The position numbers and the translations under genes are program-made. Shown here in pieces: positions 1 to 6,684 of a DNA stretch of 8,215 bases. Under the pieces are notes generated by a model. The model did no database searches and was not told where the DNA came from. It saw only the letters and a program-made list of their open reading frames with translations. Each line of letters begins with the position of its first letter. The first letter of the stretch is position 1. The stretch is from Gammaproteobacteria bacterium (GTDB lineage: Bacteria; Pseudomonadota; Gammaproteobacteria; SZUA-229). Where the stretch lies: the NCBI GenBank assembly GCA_029880105.1, contig JAOUPA010000086.1:1-8215 (forward strand), read 5' to 3'.

Positions 1-327
1 GCCTACTCACCGGTGGAAGGTGCCGCGGCCAACGAACTCGGCGAACCGGTTCCCGAAGAGGTCAAACAGGAACGCCTTGCACGCTTTATGGAGAAACAGA
101 TCGAGATTAGCGCCGAACGCCTGAAACGAAATATTGGAAAAGAAATTCAGGTGCTCATTGATGAGGTTGGCGAGTCCGGTGCGATTGCACGCAGCATGGC
201 TGATGCCCCAGATATCGATGGCCTGGTCTATATTCTGGAAGCACACGATCTGCAGCCGGGTGATCGGGTCTGGGTACACATCGATAACACCGATGAGCAC
301 GATATGTGGGCCACGCTGGTTGATTAA
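1..327 (+). CDS. rimO: Ribosomal protein S12 methylthiotransferase RimO, C-terminal part
   Basis: RimO is a cytoplasmic radical-SAM enzyme that adds a methylthio group to a conserved aspartate of ribosomal protein S12. Only the last 108 residues of a protein of roughly 440 are present; the MTTase and radical-SAM domains lie upstream of the window. The reading frame is open from base 1 and ends at TAA 325-327. The visible part begins with YSPVEGA, continues through VPEEVKQERLARFME, and ends in a TRAM RNA-binding domain (about the last 65 residues) containing VLIDEV, the ADAPDIDGLVY block and LQPGDRVWV. This agrees nearly block for block with what I recall of E. coli RimO. Identity is secure for a fragment. 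MiaB, the tRNA relative, is less likely because of the VPEEVKxER and ADAPxIDG signatures. No clear U-tailed terminator follows the stop. Confidence 0.93.
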   Translation, partial: AYSPVEGAAANELGEPVPEEVKQERLARFMEKQIEISAERLKRNIGKEIQVLIDEVGESGAIARSMADAPDIDGLVYILEAHDLQPGDRVWVHIDNTDEHDMWATLVD

Positions 328-754
328 AACTCGCCTGTTTACGAATCACACTAGTACACCATAACTTTTTGTTGCACCTGCTGGAGAGTTATCTGTTTGT
401 ACGAAACAATAATGCGACCCAAACAACCTGCCCATTCAGAGCTTGCCTCAGTTTTTTGCTCGACAAACCGCACAATTCTCCATCTCGCTTGATGTTTTTT
501 GCTATAAGTATTTACCAAAAAGGCAATGTAATTAACTATTTTTTCACCAGATAACAACATGCTTCTACATATACCACACCATCTGAAATCGGCCACAATC
601 TACCTCTGACAGCTTAAATTTGATTTTTTACTATATACTTATAAATACAATGGTATATATTAAAGATCAAATACAAGGGCTACTTATTTGGCACGGCTGC
701 CGACAAATACATCTTATAAGATCCTGACTACTTAAAGAGAGACAGTCGGCAATA
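328..754. other. AT-rich intergenic region upstream of the diguanylate cyclase gene
   Basis: These 427 bases hold no convincing gene. The short open frames here have no recognisable domain, no good ribosome site and low-complexity, Phe/Ser-rich products. Small dyads follow rimO: ATAACT (361-366) with AGTTAT (387-392), and TGTTT/AAACA around 394-408. Neither has a proper U-tract, so rimO termination is not obvious. The stretch 615-665 is extremely AT-rich. It contains TTGATT (620-625), TATAAA (640-645, only 14 bases later), TACAAT (646-651) and TATATT (656-661). Several weak promoter readings are therefore possible, and none has ideal spacing. It probably contains the promoter of the gene starting at 755. 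The AT bias would also suit binding of a nucleoid protein such as H-NS, which is inference. Confidence 0.5.
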
Positions 755-2053
755 ATGAAACAGCTTTTCGAATACAAGCACTCCCTACGTCATCGATTTA
801 TACTGACTACCATACTGATGCTGATACCACTGGCAATTCTGATAGCCGTTCAGTATTTAGTGTTTGATCGCACTATTACACATCTTAATAATGTCAGTGA
901 GCATAGTTCACTTGAGTTGACCAATATTAGGCAATTACAGCATGCAATGCACATAGCGGTGATGGCGTCCAATGATTACCTGATCCACGGTGAAGTGATA
1001 GAGCATGAAAACTATGCCGCAATAGCCAGCGAAATCACCATGACCATCAATACCATGCTCAAAGTTATGGCAGAGCATCCGGATGAGATTGCTTTAGTAG
1101 AGCAATTTAACGAACTCTGGGGACAGATTGACCAAAAAGCACTCAGCATTCTGGCAATAACAAATCCAGTTGGAAACAGAACATTGGCGAAAGAAATGGA
1201 ATTGCTAGACGCATTAAGTGTTCAGGCAATATCAGTCCTGCAGAAGATGTTTAACATTGTCACACTGGAAATAGCTGAAGAGAGTGAGGATGCAGCGTAT
1301 TTAAGCAACATCTTGATTATCCTGATCACTGGCGGCACCTCAATGAGTGCACTGTTTATCCTGTGGCTTAACAGGAATATGGCGAACGCCATCGTAAATC
1401 CAATTTGCTGTTTAAAAAATGCGGCCAACCGAGTCGGAAAGGGCGACTACAGTTCCTGCTTATCGTGGGCGCGTCAGGATGAAATTGGTGAGTTGGCACA
1501 GTCTTTTGATGAGATGACAATGCACCTTGAACAGGCGCAGAATAAGCTGGAGATATTATCACGACAGGATGGCTTAACTGGAATATTAAATCGCCGTGAA
1601 TTTGATCGCCTATTTCCCATTGAACTTAACCGTGCTGCCCGATTTGATCGCAACCTGTCTCTGATTTTTATTGACATCGACCATTTCAAAGAGATCAATG
1701 ATAACCACGGCCATTTGACCGGCGACCATGTATTGCAAATATTTGCCAAACTGGTCATGGGCACCATTCGTGAGATTGATCAGTTCGCACGTTATGGCGG
1801 TGAAGAATTTGTATTGATACTGTATGAGGTAGACAGAGAAGGCGCATATGTATTGGCGGAACGCATTAGAAAACTGATTGAAGGCGCCAATTTTGGTGAG
1901 GTCGATGATGTACCTGTTCGTGTCACGGTCAGCATTGGTATAGCATGCCACCCGAAAAACGGGGCATCTGAAAGAGAACTGATTGAAAGCGCAGACAGGG
2001 CGGTGTACCAGGCCAAGAGTGAAGGCAGAAATCGTGTAATTTGTGCTGACTGA
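755..2053 (+). CDS. Membrane-anchored diguanylate cyclase (periplasmic sensor-HAMP-GGDEF)
   Basis: It likely makes the second messenger cyclic di-GMP from two GTP at the inner membrane in response to a periplasmic signal. The 432 residues read: a first membrane helix at about 13-37; a mostly helical periplasmic region at 38-185 resembling a four-helix-bundle sensor; a second membrane helix at about 186-205; a HAMP linker at about 206-260, including DEIGELAQSFDEM; and a GGDEF domain at about 265-430. The catalytic domain looks intact: DGLTGILNRR (272-281), the metal-binding DIDHFK (307-312), and the active-site GGEEF (348-352). An RxxD inhibitory site, REID (339-342), lies five residues ahead, so product feedback inhibition is expected. 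No EAL domain is present. The ATG follows a purine-rich AAAGAGAGA (734-742) about 12 bases upstream, a rather long spacing. The gene stands alone between an AT-rich region and a terminator. The ligand is unknown. Confidence 0.93.
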   Translation: MKQLFEYKHSLRHRFILTTILMLIPLAILIAVQYLVFDRTITHLNNVSEHSSLELTNIRQLQHAMHIAVMASNDYLIHGEVIEHENYAAIASEITMTINTMLKVMAEHPDEIALVEQFNELWGQIDQKALSILAITNPVGNRTLAKEMELLDALSVQAISVLQKMFNIVTLEIAEESEDAAYLSNILIILITGGTSMSALFILWLNRNMANAIVNPICCLKNAANRVGKGDYSSCLSWARQDEIGELAQSFDEMTMHLEQAQNKLEILSRQDGLTGILNRREFDRLFPIELNRAARFDRNLSLIFIDIDHFKEINDNHGHLTGDHVLQIFAKLVMGTIREIDQFARYGGEEFVLILYEVDREGAYVLAERIRKLIEGANFGEVDDVPVRVTVSIGIACHPKNGASERELIESADRAVYQAKSEGRNRVICAD

Positions 2054-2120
2054 AAGTTAGGAAAACTTACAGGATGTAAGCCTCATTTCTTCAGGCACCA
2101 GGTATTTTCAAGATAAAATA

Positions 2121-2152
2121 AAAAAGCAGGAAGGTTGACCGTCCTGCTTTTT
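2121..2152. terminator. Bidirectional intrinsic terminator between convergent genes
   Basis: A perfect 11-bp inverted repeat, AAAAAGCAGGA (2121-2131) and TCCTGCTTTTT (2142-2152), encloses a 10-base loop. The GC-rich core is flanked by a run of T on the plus strand (2148-2152) and by a run of A that reads as U on the minus strand (2120-2125). It can therefore end transcription from the diguanylate cyclase gene and from the minus-strand nhaD operon, whose stop codon lies 27 bases to the right. Confidence 0.88.
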
Positions 2153-2178
2153 CAACAACAACTATTATTACTTAGTCA

Positions 2179-3633
2179 TTAAGTAAAATAACTTTCGTTC
2201 CACCACATGTGCACGGCAATACTCGCGGCATAACCGAGCGCAATGACCGGCGTCCATTTCAGGTGACCAAAGAAGGTATATTTACCCTGCGCCTGGCCCA
2301 TCAGGGCAACGCCCGCCGCTGAACCGATCGACAGTAGCGAACCGCCAACACCCGCGGTCATGGTGACCAGCAGCCACTGCCCGGTCGACATGTGCGGCTC
2401 CATGGTCAGCACGGCAAACATCACCGGGATGTTATCAACGATGGCAGAGAGGATACCGACGGCAATATTGGCATTGGTTGCGCCCCACTCGGTGTACATG
2501 ATTTCAGAGACCAGCGACAGGTAACCAAGGAAGCCGAGGCCGCCGACACAGAGCACAACGCCGTAGAAGAAGAACAGGGTATCCCACTCGGCACGTGCAA
2601 TCTTGCTAAAGACATCAAAGGCAACCACATCACCGATCTGCGCCTCTTCCTCTTCATTACTGCAACGCTGGGCAATACAACGGCTATGTGTCCTCTTTAG
2701 GAAATAGCCAAAAAACTGCAGATATCCCAGGCCAGTCAGCATGCCAATAACGGGTGGCAACCCAAGAAAGTTATGGAAGCTCACAGCAGTGACGATAGTC
2801 AGCAGGAACAGTGCAATGATGCGCTTGGCACCACGATAGGTGTAAACCGCCTCATCGGAGCCATGTGGCTGCTCATCGGGCACGGCAAAGTGCATAATGG
2901 CCGCAGGTACAACAAAGTTGACAACAGATGGCACAAACAGTGCAAAGAAGGTAGCAAAATCAACCATCCCCTTTTGCCAGACCATCAGCGTAGTGATATC
3001 ACCAAAAGGTGAGAAGGCACCACCGGCATTGGCGCCAACGACGATATTGATACAGGCCAGCGTAACGAACCTGGTATTGCTACCGCCGACGGCCAGCACT
3101 ACAGCACACATCAGCAAGGCCGTTGTTAAGTTATCGGCAATCGGTGAAATAAAGAATGCCAGCGTACCGGTCATCCAGAATAATTTACGGAAACCAAAAC
3201 CCTTGGAGATCAACCACGCACGTAGCGCATCAAATACTCGGCGCTCTTCCATCGCATTGATATAGGTCATCGCTACCAGTAGGAACAGCATGAGCTCCGC
3301 ATATTCGAGCAGGTTGTGACGTACCGCGTGCTCGGCCAGCTCGGGCATGCCATGCTGTGTATAGACCCAGCCGATCGTACCCCAAATCAGGCCAGCGGCA
3401 ATGATAACCGGCTTGGATTTACGCAGGTGCAAGAATTCTTCCCCAATCACCAGCGCGTACGCAAAGACAAAGATGACGATGGCGAAGAAACCGATACCAC
3501 TATTGGTCAGATCAAGGCGCGTTGCCTCGGTGGCCTCTGTAGGCGCACTGGCCAGCACAAGACTGGGCAATAATAGCGCCGCTAACATCAGGGCTGTCTT
3601 TTGTAGCCTTGCATTATTCAAAATATTAAACAT
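2179..3633 (-). CDS. nhaD: Na+/H+ antiporter, NhaD family
   Basis: NhaD exchanges internal Na+ (or Li+) for external H+ across the inner membrane and belongs to the ion transporter (IT) superfamily. The 484-residue length fits the family. It has about a dozen hydrophobic segments. Family landmarks are SPIADNLTTALLM (163-175), GANAGGAFSPFGDITT (200-215), VDNIPVMFAVLTM (399-411) and GSAAGVALMG (437-446); the two DN pairs are probable ion-binding positions. The N-terminus resembles a signal peptide: a basic start, the hydrophobic MLAALLLPSLVLA at 16-28, and a possible cleavage after ASA near residue 30. The ATG at 3633-3631 lies 25 bases beyond the stop of the SLC13-type permease on the same strand, which implies one operon with nhaD second. 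Upstream of the start only a weak GGA-type ribosome site is visible, so translation may be partly coupled. Identity is high; ion preference is from the family. Confidence 0.93.
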   Translation of the reverse strand: MFNILNNARLQKTALMLAALLLPSLVLASAPTEATEATRLDLTNSGIGFFAIVIFVFAYALVIGEEFLHLRKSKPVIIAAGLIWGTIGWVYTQHGMPELAEHAVRHNLLEYAELMLFLLVAMTYINAMEERRVFDALRAWLISKGFGFRKLFWMTGTLAFFISPIADNLTTALLMCAVVLAVGGSNTRFVTLACINIVVGANAGGAFSPFGDITTLMVWQKGMVDFATFFALFVPSVVNFVVPAAIMHFAVPDEQPHGSDEAVYTYRGAKRIIALFLLTIVTAVSFHNFLGLPPVIGMLTGLGYLQFFGYFLKRTHSRCIAQRCSNEEEEAQIGDVVAFDVFSKIARAEWDTLFFFYGVVLCVGGLGFLGYLSLVSEIMYTEWGATNANIAVGILSAIVDNIPVMFAVLTMEPHMSTGQWLLVTMTAGVGGSLLSIGSAAGVALMGQAQGKYTFFGHLKWTPVIALGYAASIAVHMWWNESYFT

Positions 3634-3658
3634 AAAATTATTCCAGGAAATCTATAAA

Positions 3659-5617
3659 TTAGAAAATCAGGTTCATCATTATCATCATCACGGTCAAAAA
3701 TAATACCGTCATGATGCCGCCCGCCTTCATGAAGTCTGGCACTCTATAACCTCCGGGGCCCATAATCAATGCATTCACCTGATGCGTAGGTATCAGGAAT
3801 GAATTTGAAGTTGCTATAGCCACGGTCAGGGCGAAAATCGCTGGATTGGCGCCAACACCGATGGCAATGTTCACAGCCAGAGGCACCAGTAACACAGTTG
3901 CACCAACGTTTGACATAACCAGGGTAAAGAAGGTAGCCAGCATAGCCACTGATGCCTGAATCACCCAGATCGGCATATCACCGACCACCGATAAGGTTTG
4001 TTCTGCAATCCAGCGTGCAGTGCCTGATGTTTCAACAGCCAGACCAAGTGGAATTAGGCTCGCTAACAGGAATACCGTTTTCCATGAAACCGCTGTATAG
4101 GCTTCATCAATTTTCAATACACCAGAGAGCACCATACCAACCGCCCCCGTCAACAACGCCACCGATAATCTCAAATCAGAAAACAGTACCATTGACAGGG
4201 CAACAGCAAAGAAAAAACCTGCCCATCCTACTTTATGTGGGCGCACTTCTTCATGCGGATACTCAGTAGTCACGACAACAAAATTAGGATCTTTTTCCAG
4301 GCGCGCCAAAGCAGGCCAGCTGGTGTGTACAACCATGGTGTCACCCGCCTCAAATGGCATATTTCGAATATCATCACCTTCAACCAGTGTTTCACCATCG
4401 CGATGCAGTGCAATCAGTGCAATACCATAAGTTTTGCGCATCCATAAGTCCCTTGCACTCTTACCAATCAACGTCGAACCGGGTGGAACAACGATATCGG
4501 CAATACCCGACTTAGCTGATGACAGTGAATCAGCAAAGGTACTGAGTTCACTGTGTAATTCGAGACCATATTTTTCAGTGAACTTTAGTAGATTCTGTGG
4601 AGAGGCCAGAACACCAATCACGCAGTTTTCCTGGATTCCTGTATCACGATCTATACCGCCGGCGCCCACACGTAAATCATCCGCGCCATTACGAACAGCA
4701 ACGATACGAATACGCTCATCGTGCTCGATATCATTCAGACTGATGCCGACAAGGCTACTTTCTTTAGGCACCGTCACTTCGAACAAATCGTAATCGATAC
4801 CATAGACTTTCTTAAAATAATTGAGCGTATCGCCACCCTTGGTGCCTTTTTCAGCATCGGTTTTGGGTAACACGTAGCGACCCATAAATACGAAATAGAC
4901 AATACCAGTCGCCACCAACGCCAGACCAATAGGTGTTACGGAAAATAATCCCCAGGTTTCCATCTGGTGCTCCGCAGGCAAGGCATGGTTGGAGGTCAGA
5001 ATCAGGTCATTGAGCAAAATCAGTGGTGATGATCCCACCATAGTCACTGTACCACCCAGAATGGCACAGAACCCCATTGGCATCAGAAGGCGTGACATCG
5101 GCAAGCCTGAACGCGCTGAAATTCGGCTGACGACAGGCAAAAATAACGCAGCAGCACCCACGTTCTGCATAAAAGAAGAGATAAAACCAACCGTACCTGA
5201 GATGATAGGGATAATTCGCGCCTCGGTCTTGCCGCCAATCTTGAGAATAAATGCAGCTACCGTGGTCATCAGGCCAGTCTTATCCAGACCGGCACCGATA
5301 ATCATCACCGCAATAATCGACATTACCGCATTACTGGAGAAGCCATTAAAAATTTTCTGGGTATCGACCAGCCCCTGCTCAAGCCCCATTATCGGAGCCA
5401 GTAACGTGGTCAGGCCAAGCAACACCATGATACTTACCGCAGCGACATCGACACCGACTACTTCAAAGGCAAATAGATATATAGTCAACACCAGAACTGC
5501 GCTCACCCAGGCGATTTCAATCGTAGGTGTTACTGTAGACAGCCAGAGGGCAAGCACCGCAAAAATGACGCCAGCAATAATTTTTTTCATCGGTAATGGT
5601 TTTTTTTCTTCAGGCAT
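3659..5617 (-). CDS. SLC13/DASS-type permease with two internal TrkA-C (RCK_C) domains
   Basis: A predicted inner-membrane secondary transporter of 652 residues. The N-terminal membrane half (about 9-250) carries FMQNVGAAALFLPV (149-162) and TMVGSSPLILLNDLI (192-206). A soluble insert follows with two RCK_C-like domains, at about 275-354 (VTVPKESSLVGISLNDIE onward) and 369-450 (IVVPPGSTLIGKSARDLW onward). The C-terminal membrane half (about 462-652) holds MSNVGATVLLVP (568-579) and SNSFLIPTHQVNALIMGPGGY (604-624). Relatives are annotated as sodium-coupled sulfate or dicarboxylate permeases; the substrate cannot be read from the sequence. RCK_C domains usually sense small ligands and gate transport; no nucleotide-binding RCK_N is seen. 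The frame stays open to a GTG at 5740, but the extra 41 residues look non-native and would cross the divergent promoter, so I chose the first ATG (5617-5615), despite a weak ribosome site. An ATG ten codons in (MKKIIAG, 5590-5588) is a real alternative. It precedes nhaD and diverges from a LysR gene. Confidence 0.87.
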   Translation of the reverse strand: MPEEKKPLPMKKIIAGVIFAVLALWLSTVTPTIEIAWVSAVLVLTIYLFAFEVVGVDVAAVSIMVLLGLTTLLAPIMGLEQGLVDTQKIFNGFSSNAVMSIIAVMIIGAGLDKTGLMTTVAAFILKIGGKTEARIIPIISGTVGFISSFMQNVGAAALFLPVVSRISARSGLPMSRLLMPMGFCAILGGTVTMVGSSPLILLNDLILTSNHALPAEHQMETWGLFSVTPIGLALVATGIVYFVFMGRYVLPKTDAEKGTKGGDTLNYFKKVYGIDYDLFEVTVPKESSLVGISLNDIEHDERIRIVAVRNGADDLRVGAGGIDRDTGIQENCVIGVLASPQNLLKFTEKYGLELHSELSTFADSLSSAKSGIADIVVPPGSTLIGKSARDLWMRKTYGIALIALHRDGETLVEGDDIRNMPFEAGDTMVVHTSWPALARLEKDPNFVVVTTEYPHEEVRPHKVGWAGFFFAVALSMVLFSDLRLSVALLTGAVGMVLSGVLKIDEAYTAVSWKTVFLLASLIPLGLAVETSGTARWIAEQTLSVVGDMPIWVIQASVAMLATFFTLVMSNVGATVLLVPLAVNIAIGVGANPAIFALTVAIATSNSFLIPTHQVNALIMGPGGYRVPDFMKAGGIMTVLFLTVMMIMMNLIF

Positions 5618-5761
5618 AACAACTCGGTATTTAAATTGGTTAATCAAAAGGCTCAAATTTTTCGCAGCGCGCAATTCTATGCAACTCAGGTTATACTGAA
5701 TAGCGAAATAAAATGGGCAATATATGCAAAAATTTAGCACAGCAGTACTGAGGAGTACCCC
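5618..5761. promoter_or_regulatory. Divergent promoter/operator region between the permease operon and the LysR gene
   Basis: The 144 bases separate two divergent start codons, the usual place for a LysR regulator to bind. A dyad TCAG (5686-5689), spacer GTTATA, CTGA (5696-5699) sits near the middle. Its core gives a TATACT on the plus strand (5692-5697) and an overlapping TATAAC on the minus strand (5695-5690), so two -10-like elements could face away from each other. A TTGCCC on the minus strand (5720-5715) lies 19 bases before the latter. A second AT-rich imperfect dyad, GCAATATATGC, lies at 5718-5728. The 14-base dyad is one base longer than the classical T-N11-A LysR box, so operator assignment is inference. 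GAGGAG (5750-5755), six bases before the LysR ATG, is a good ribosome site. Confidence 0.5.
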
Positions 5762-6595
5762 ATGGATATCGATAATCTAAAAACCTTTCTCGAAGTTGAG
5801 CGTATGCGTAATTTTCGCAAGGCTGCAGATAATCTCTGCATTTCACCTTCTGCAATCAGTGCCCGTGTCCGCCAGCTAGAACAGACCCTAGGCCTGCCAC
5901 TGTTCCGCCGCGACCGCCAGAAAGTCAGCCTGACCCCAGCTGGTGAGCGCTTTGAGCGCCATGCCCGCTTTATTATCGGTTCCTGGGAGCGTGCCCACGA
6001 AGATATCGCCCTCAGCGAACAGATCGACAAACGCCTGACTGTGGCCGGGGTAAACAGTCTGTGGGAAATTCGCCTGCAGGCCTGGCTCAATAATATCCAC
6101 TGCAACGCCCCGCTTATAGGCCTGCGCGCAGAATCCAGCACATCCAAACGTATTTCACAAAAACTGGAACAGGGCGCGATTGACCTTGGTTTTATCTATG
6201 AACCACCTCAACTACGCGATATGGTAATTCAGGAAATCGGCGATGTACCACTGGTTATGGTCAGCGAAGAAGAGAACATTGATGTCGATGAGGCCCTCGC
6301 CGAAGGTTATATCCGCGTAGACTGGGGAACCCATTTTTCCAGCCTGCATGAAGAACATTTTCCACAACGACCGATCGCAGCGGTTCGTGTTAATGTCGGC
6401 AGCATCGCACTGGGACTAATTGAAAACTGCGGTGGTGCGGCCTATCTGCCCAAATCCATGGTCAAAAGAAAAATTAAACAGGGAAAACTCTTTAAAGTTG
6501 AAGATGCACCCGAAATTCCGCTAAAGGCCTATGCTGTTTACCCAGTACATGGTGAACACCGCAGCCTGATTGAACAATTACTCGAGACGCTGTAA
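5762..6595 (+). CDS. LysR-family transcriptional regulator, HdfR-like
   Basis: A 277-residue DNA-binding regulator. Residues 1-60 form the winged helix-turn-helix typical of the family: LKTFLEV, then FRKAADNLCISPSAISARVRQLEQTLG (18-44) and LFRRDRQKVSLTPAGE (47-62). A linker helix follows (about 62-88), then the effector-binding domain (about 90-277). The wording MDxxxLKTFLEVxRxRxF and the SWERAHEDIA...SLWEIRLQAWL stretch (74-109) resemble HdfR of enterobacteria, so it probably belongs to that subgroup rather than to CysB or CbbR types. The length is slightly short for LysR proteins (about 290-310) but complete. The start is well supported by GAGGAG six bases upstream. It is divergent from the permease-nhaD operon, so control of that operon and of itself is likely by analogy; the inducer is unknown. 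I do not give the name hdfR, because the target in E. coli (flhDC) need not apply here. Confidence 0.9.
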   Translation: MDIDNLKTFLEVERMRNFRKAADNLCISPSAISARVRQLEQTLGLPLFRRDRQKVSLTPAGERFERHARFIIGSWERAHEDIALSEQIDKRLTVAGVNSLWEIRLQAWLNNIHCNAPLIGLRAESSTSKRISQKLEQGAIDLGFIYEPPQLRDMVIQEIGDVPLVMVSEEENIDVDEALAEGYIRVDWGTHFSSLHEEHFPQRPIAAVRVNVGSIALGLIENCGGAAYLPKSMVKRKIKQGKLFKVEDAPEIPLKAYAVYPVHGEHRSLIEQLLETL

Positions 6596-6627
6596 CCATT
6601 GCCAATCAATATCCAGATCAATTACCT

Positions 6628-6651
6628 GAATTTTAAAATCGCGTAAAATTC
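6628..6651. repeat. AT-rich 8-bp inverted repeat in the gap before the membrane-protein gene
   Basis: GAATTTTA (6628-6635) and TAAAATTC (6644-6651) are perfect inverted arms around an 8-base loop AAATCGCG. The dyad lies 33 bases after the LysR stop and 33 bases before the next ATG. Its right arm contains TAAAAT (6644-6649), a plausible -10 element, with TTACCT (6622-6627) 16 bases upstream as a poor -35. It could be an operator overlapping a promoter for the 3' cluster, or a weak hairpin ending lysR transcription. The stem is too AT-rich, and lacks a following U-run, to be a good terminator. Confidence 0.4.
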
Positions 6652-6684
6652 TGCTGCAATCAAATCATTCACTTCAGATATTTT

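Noticed and set aside
351..596. Open frames of 81 codons (minus) and 61 codons (plus, 369-554) in the gap after rimO
   Set aside because: No good start signal, low-complexity products and no family resemblance; the region also has non-coding base composition.
620..645. A sigma-70 promoter made of TTGATT (620-625) and TATAAA (640-645)
   Set aside because: The 14-base spacing is too short for a normal promoter; I mention the hexamers in the intergenic entry but do not call a defined promoter.
2054..2080. Two small overlapping hairpins (AAGTT/AACTT and CTTACA/TGTAAG) just after the diguanylate cyclase stop, like an attenuator switch
   Set aside because: The stems are only 5-6 bp, no U-run follows, and no gene lies downstream on that strand before the strong terminator at 2121-2152.
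2897..3265. Plus-strand open frame of 122 codons opposite nhaD
   Set aside because: Antisense to conserved NhaD motifs, with no ribosome site or domain; a shadow frame.
4989..5699. Long plus-strand open frame (236 codons) opposite the SLC13-type permease
   Set aside because: It is fully antisense to a well-supported membrane protein, has no recognisable domain, and its Thr/Ile/Pro-rich composition is the mirror of hydrophobic codons on the other strand.
5618..5740. A 41-residue N-terminal extension of the permease starting at a GTG at 5740
   Set aside because: The added sequence is Cys/Tyr/Phe-rich and unlike the rest, would nearly touch the divergent LysR gene, and leaves no room for a promoter; the ATG at 5617 is more natural.
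6605..6663. Three ATCAA sequences (6605, 6617, 6659) resembling FNR half-sites
   Set aside because: None has a partner TTGAT at the required four-base spacing, so a real FNR box is not supported.
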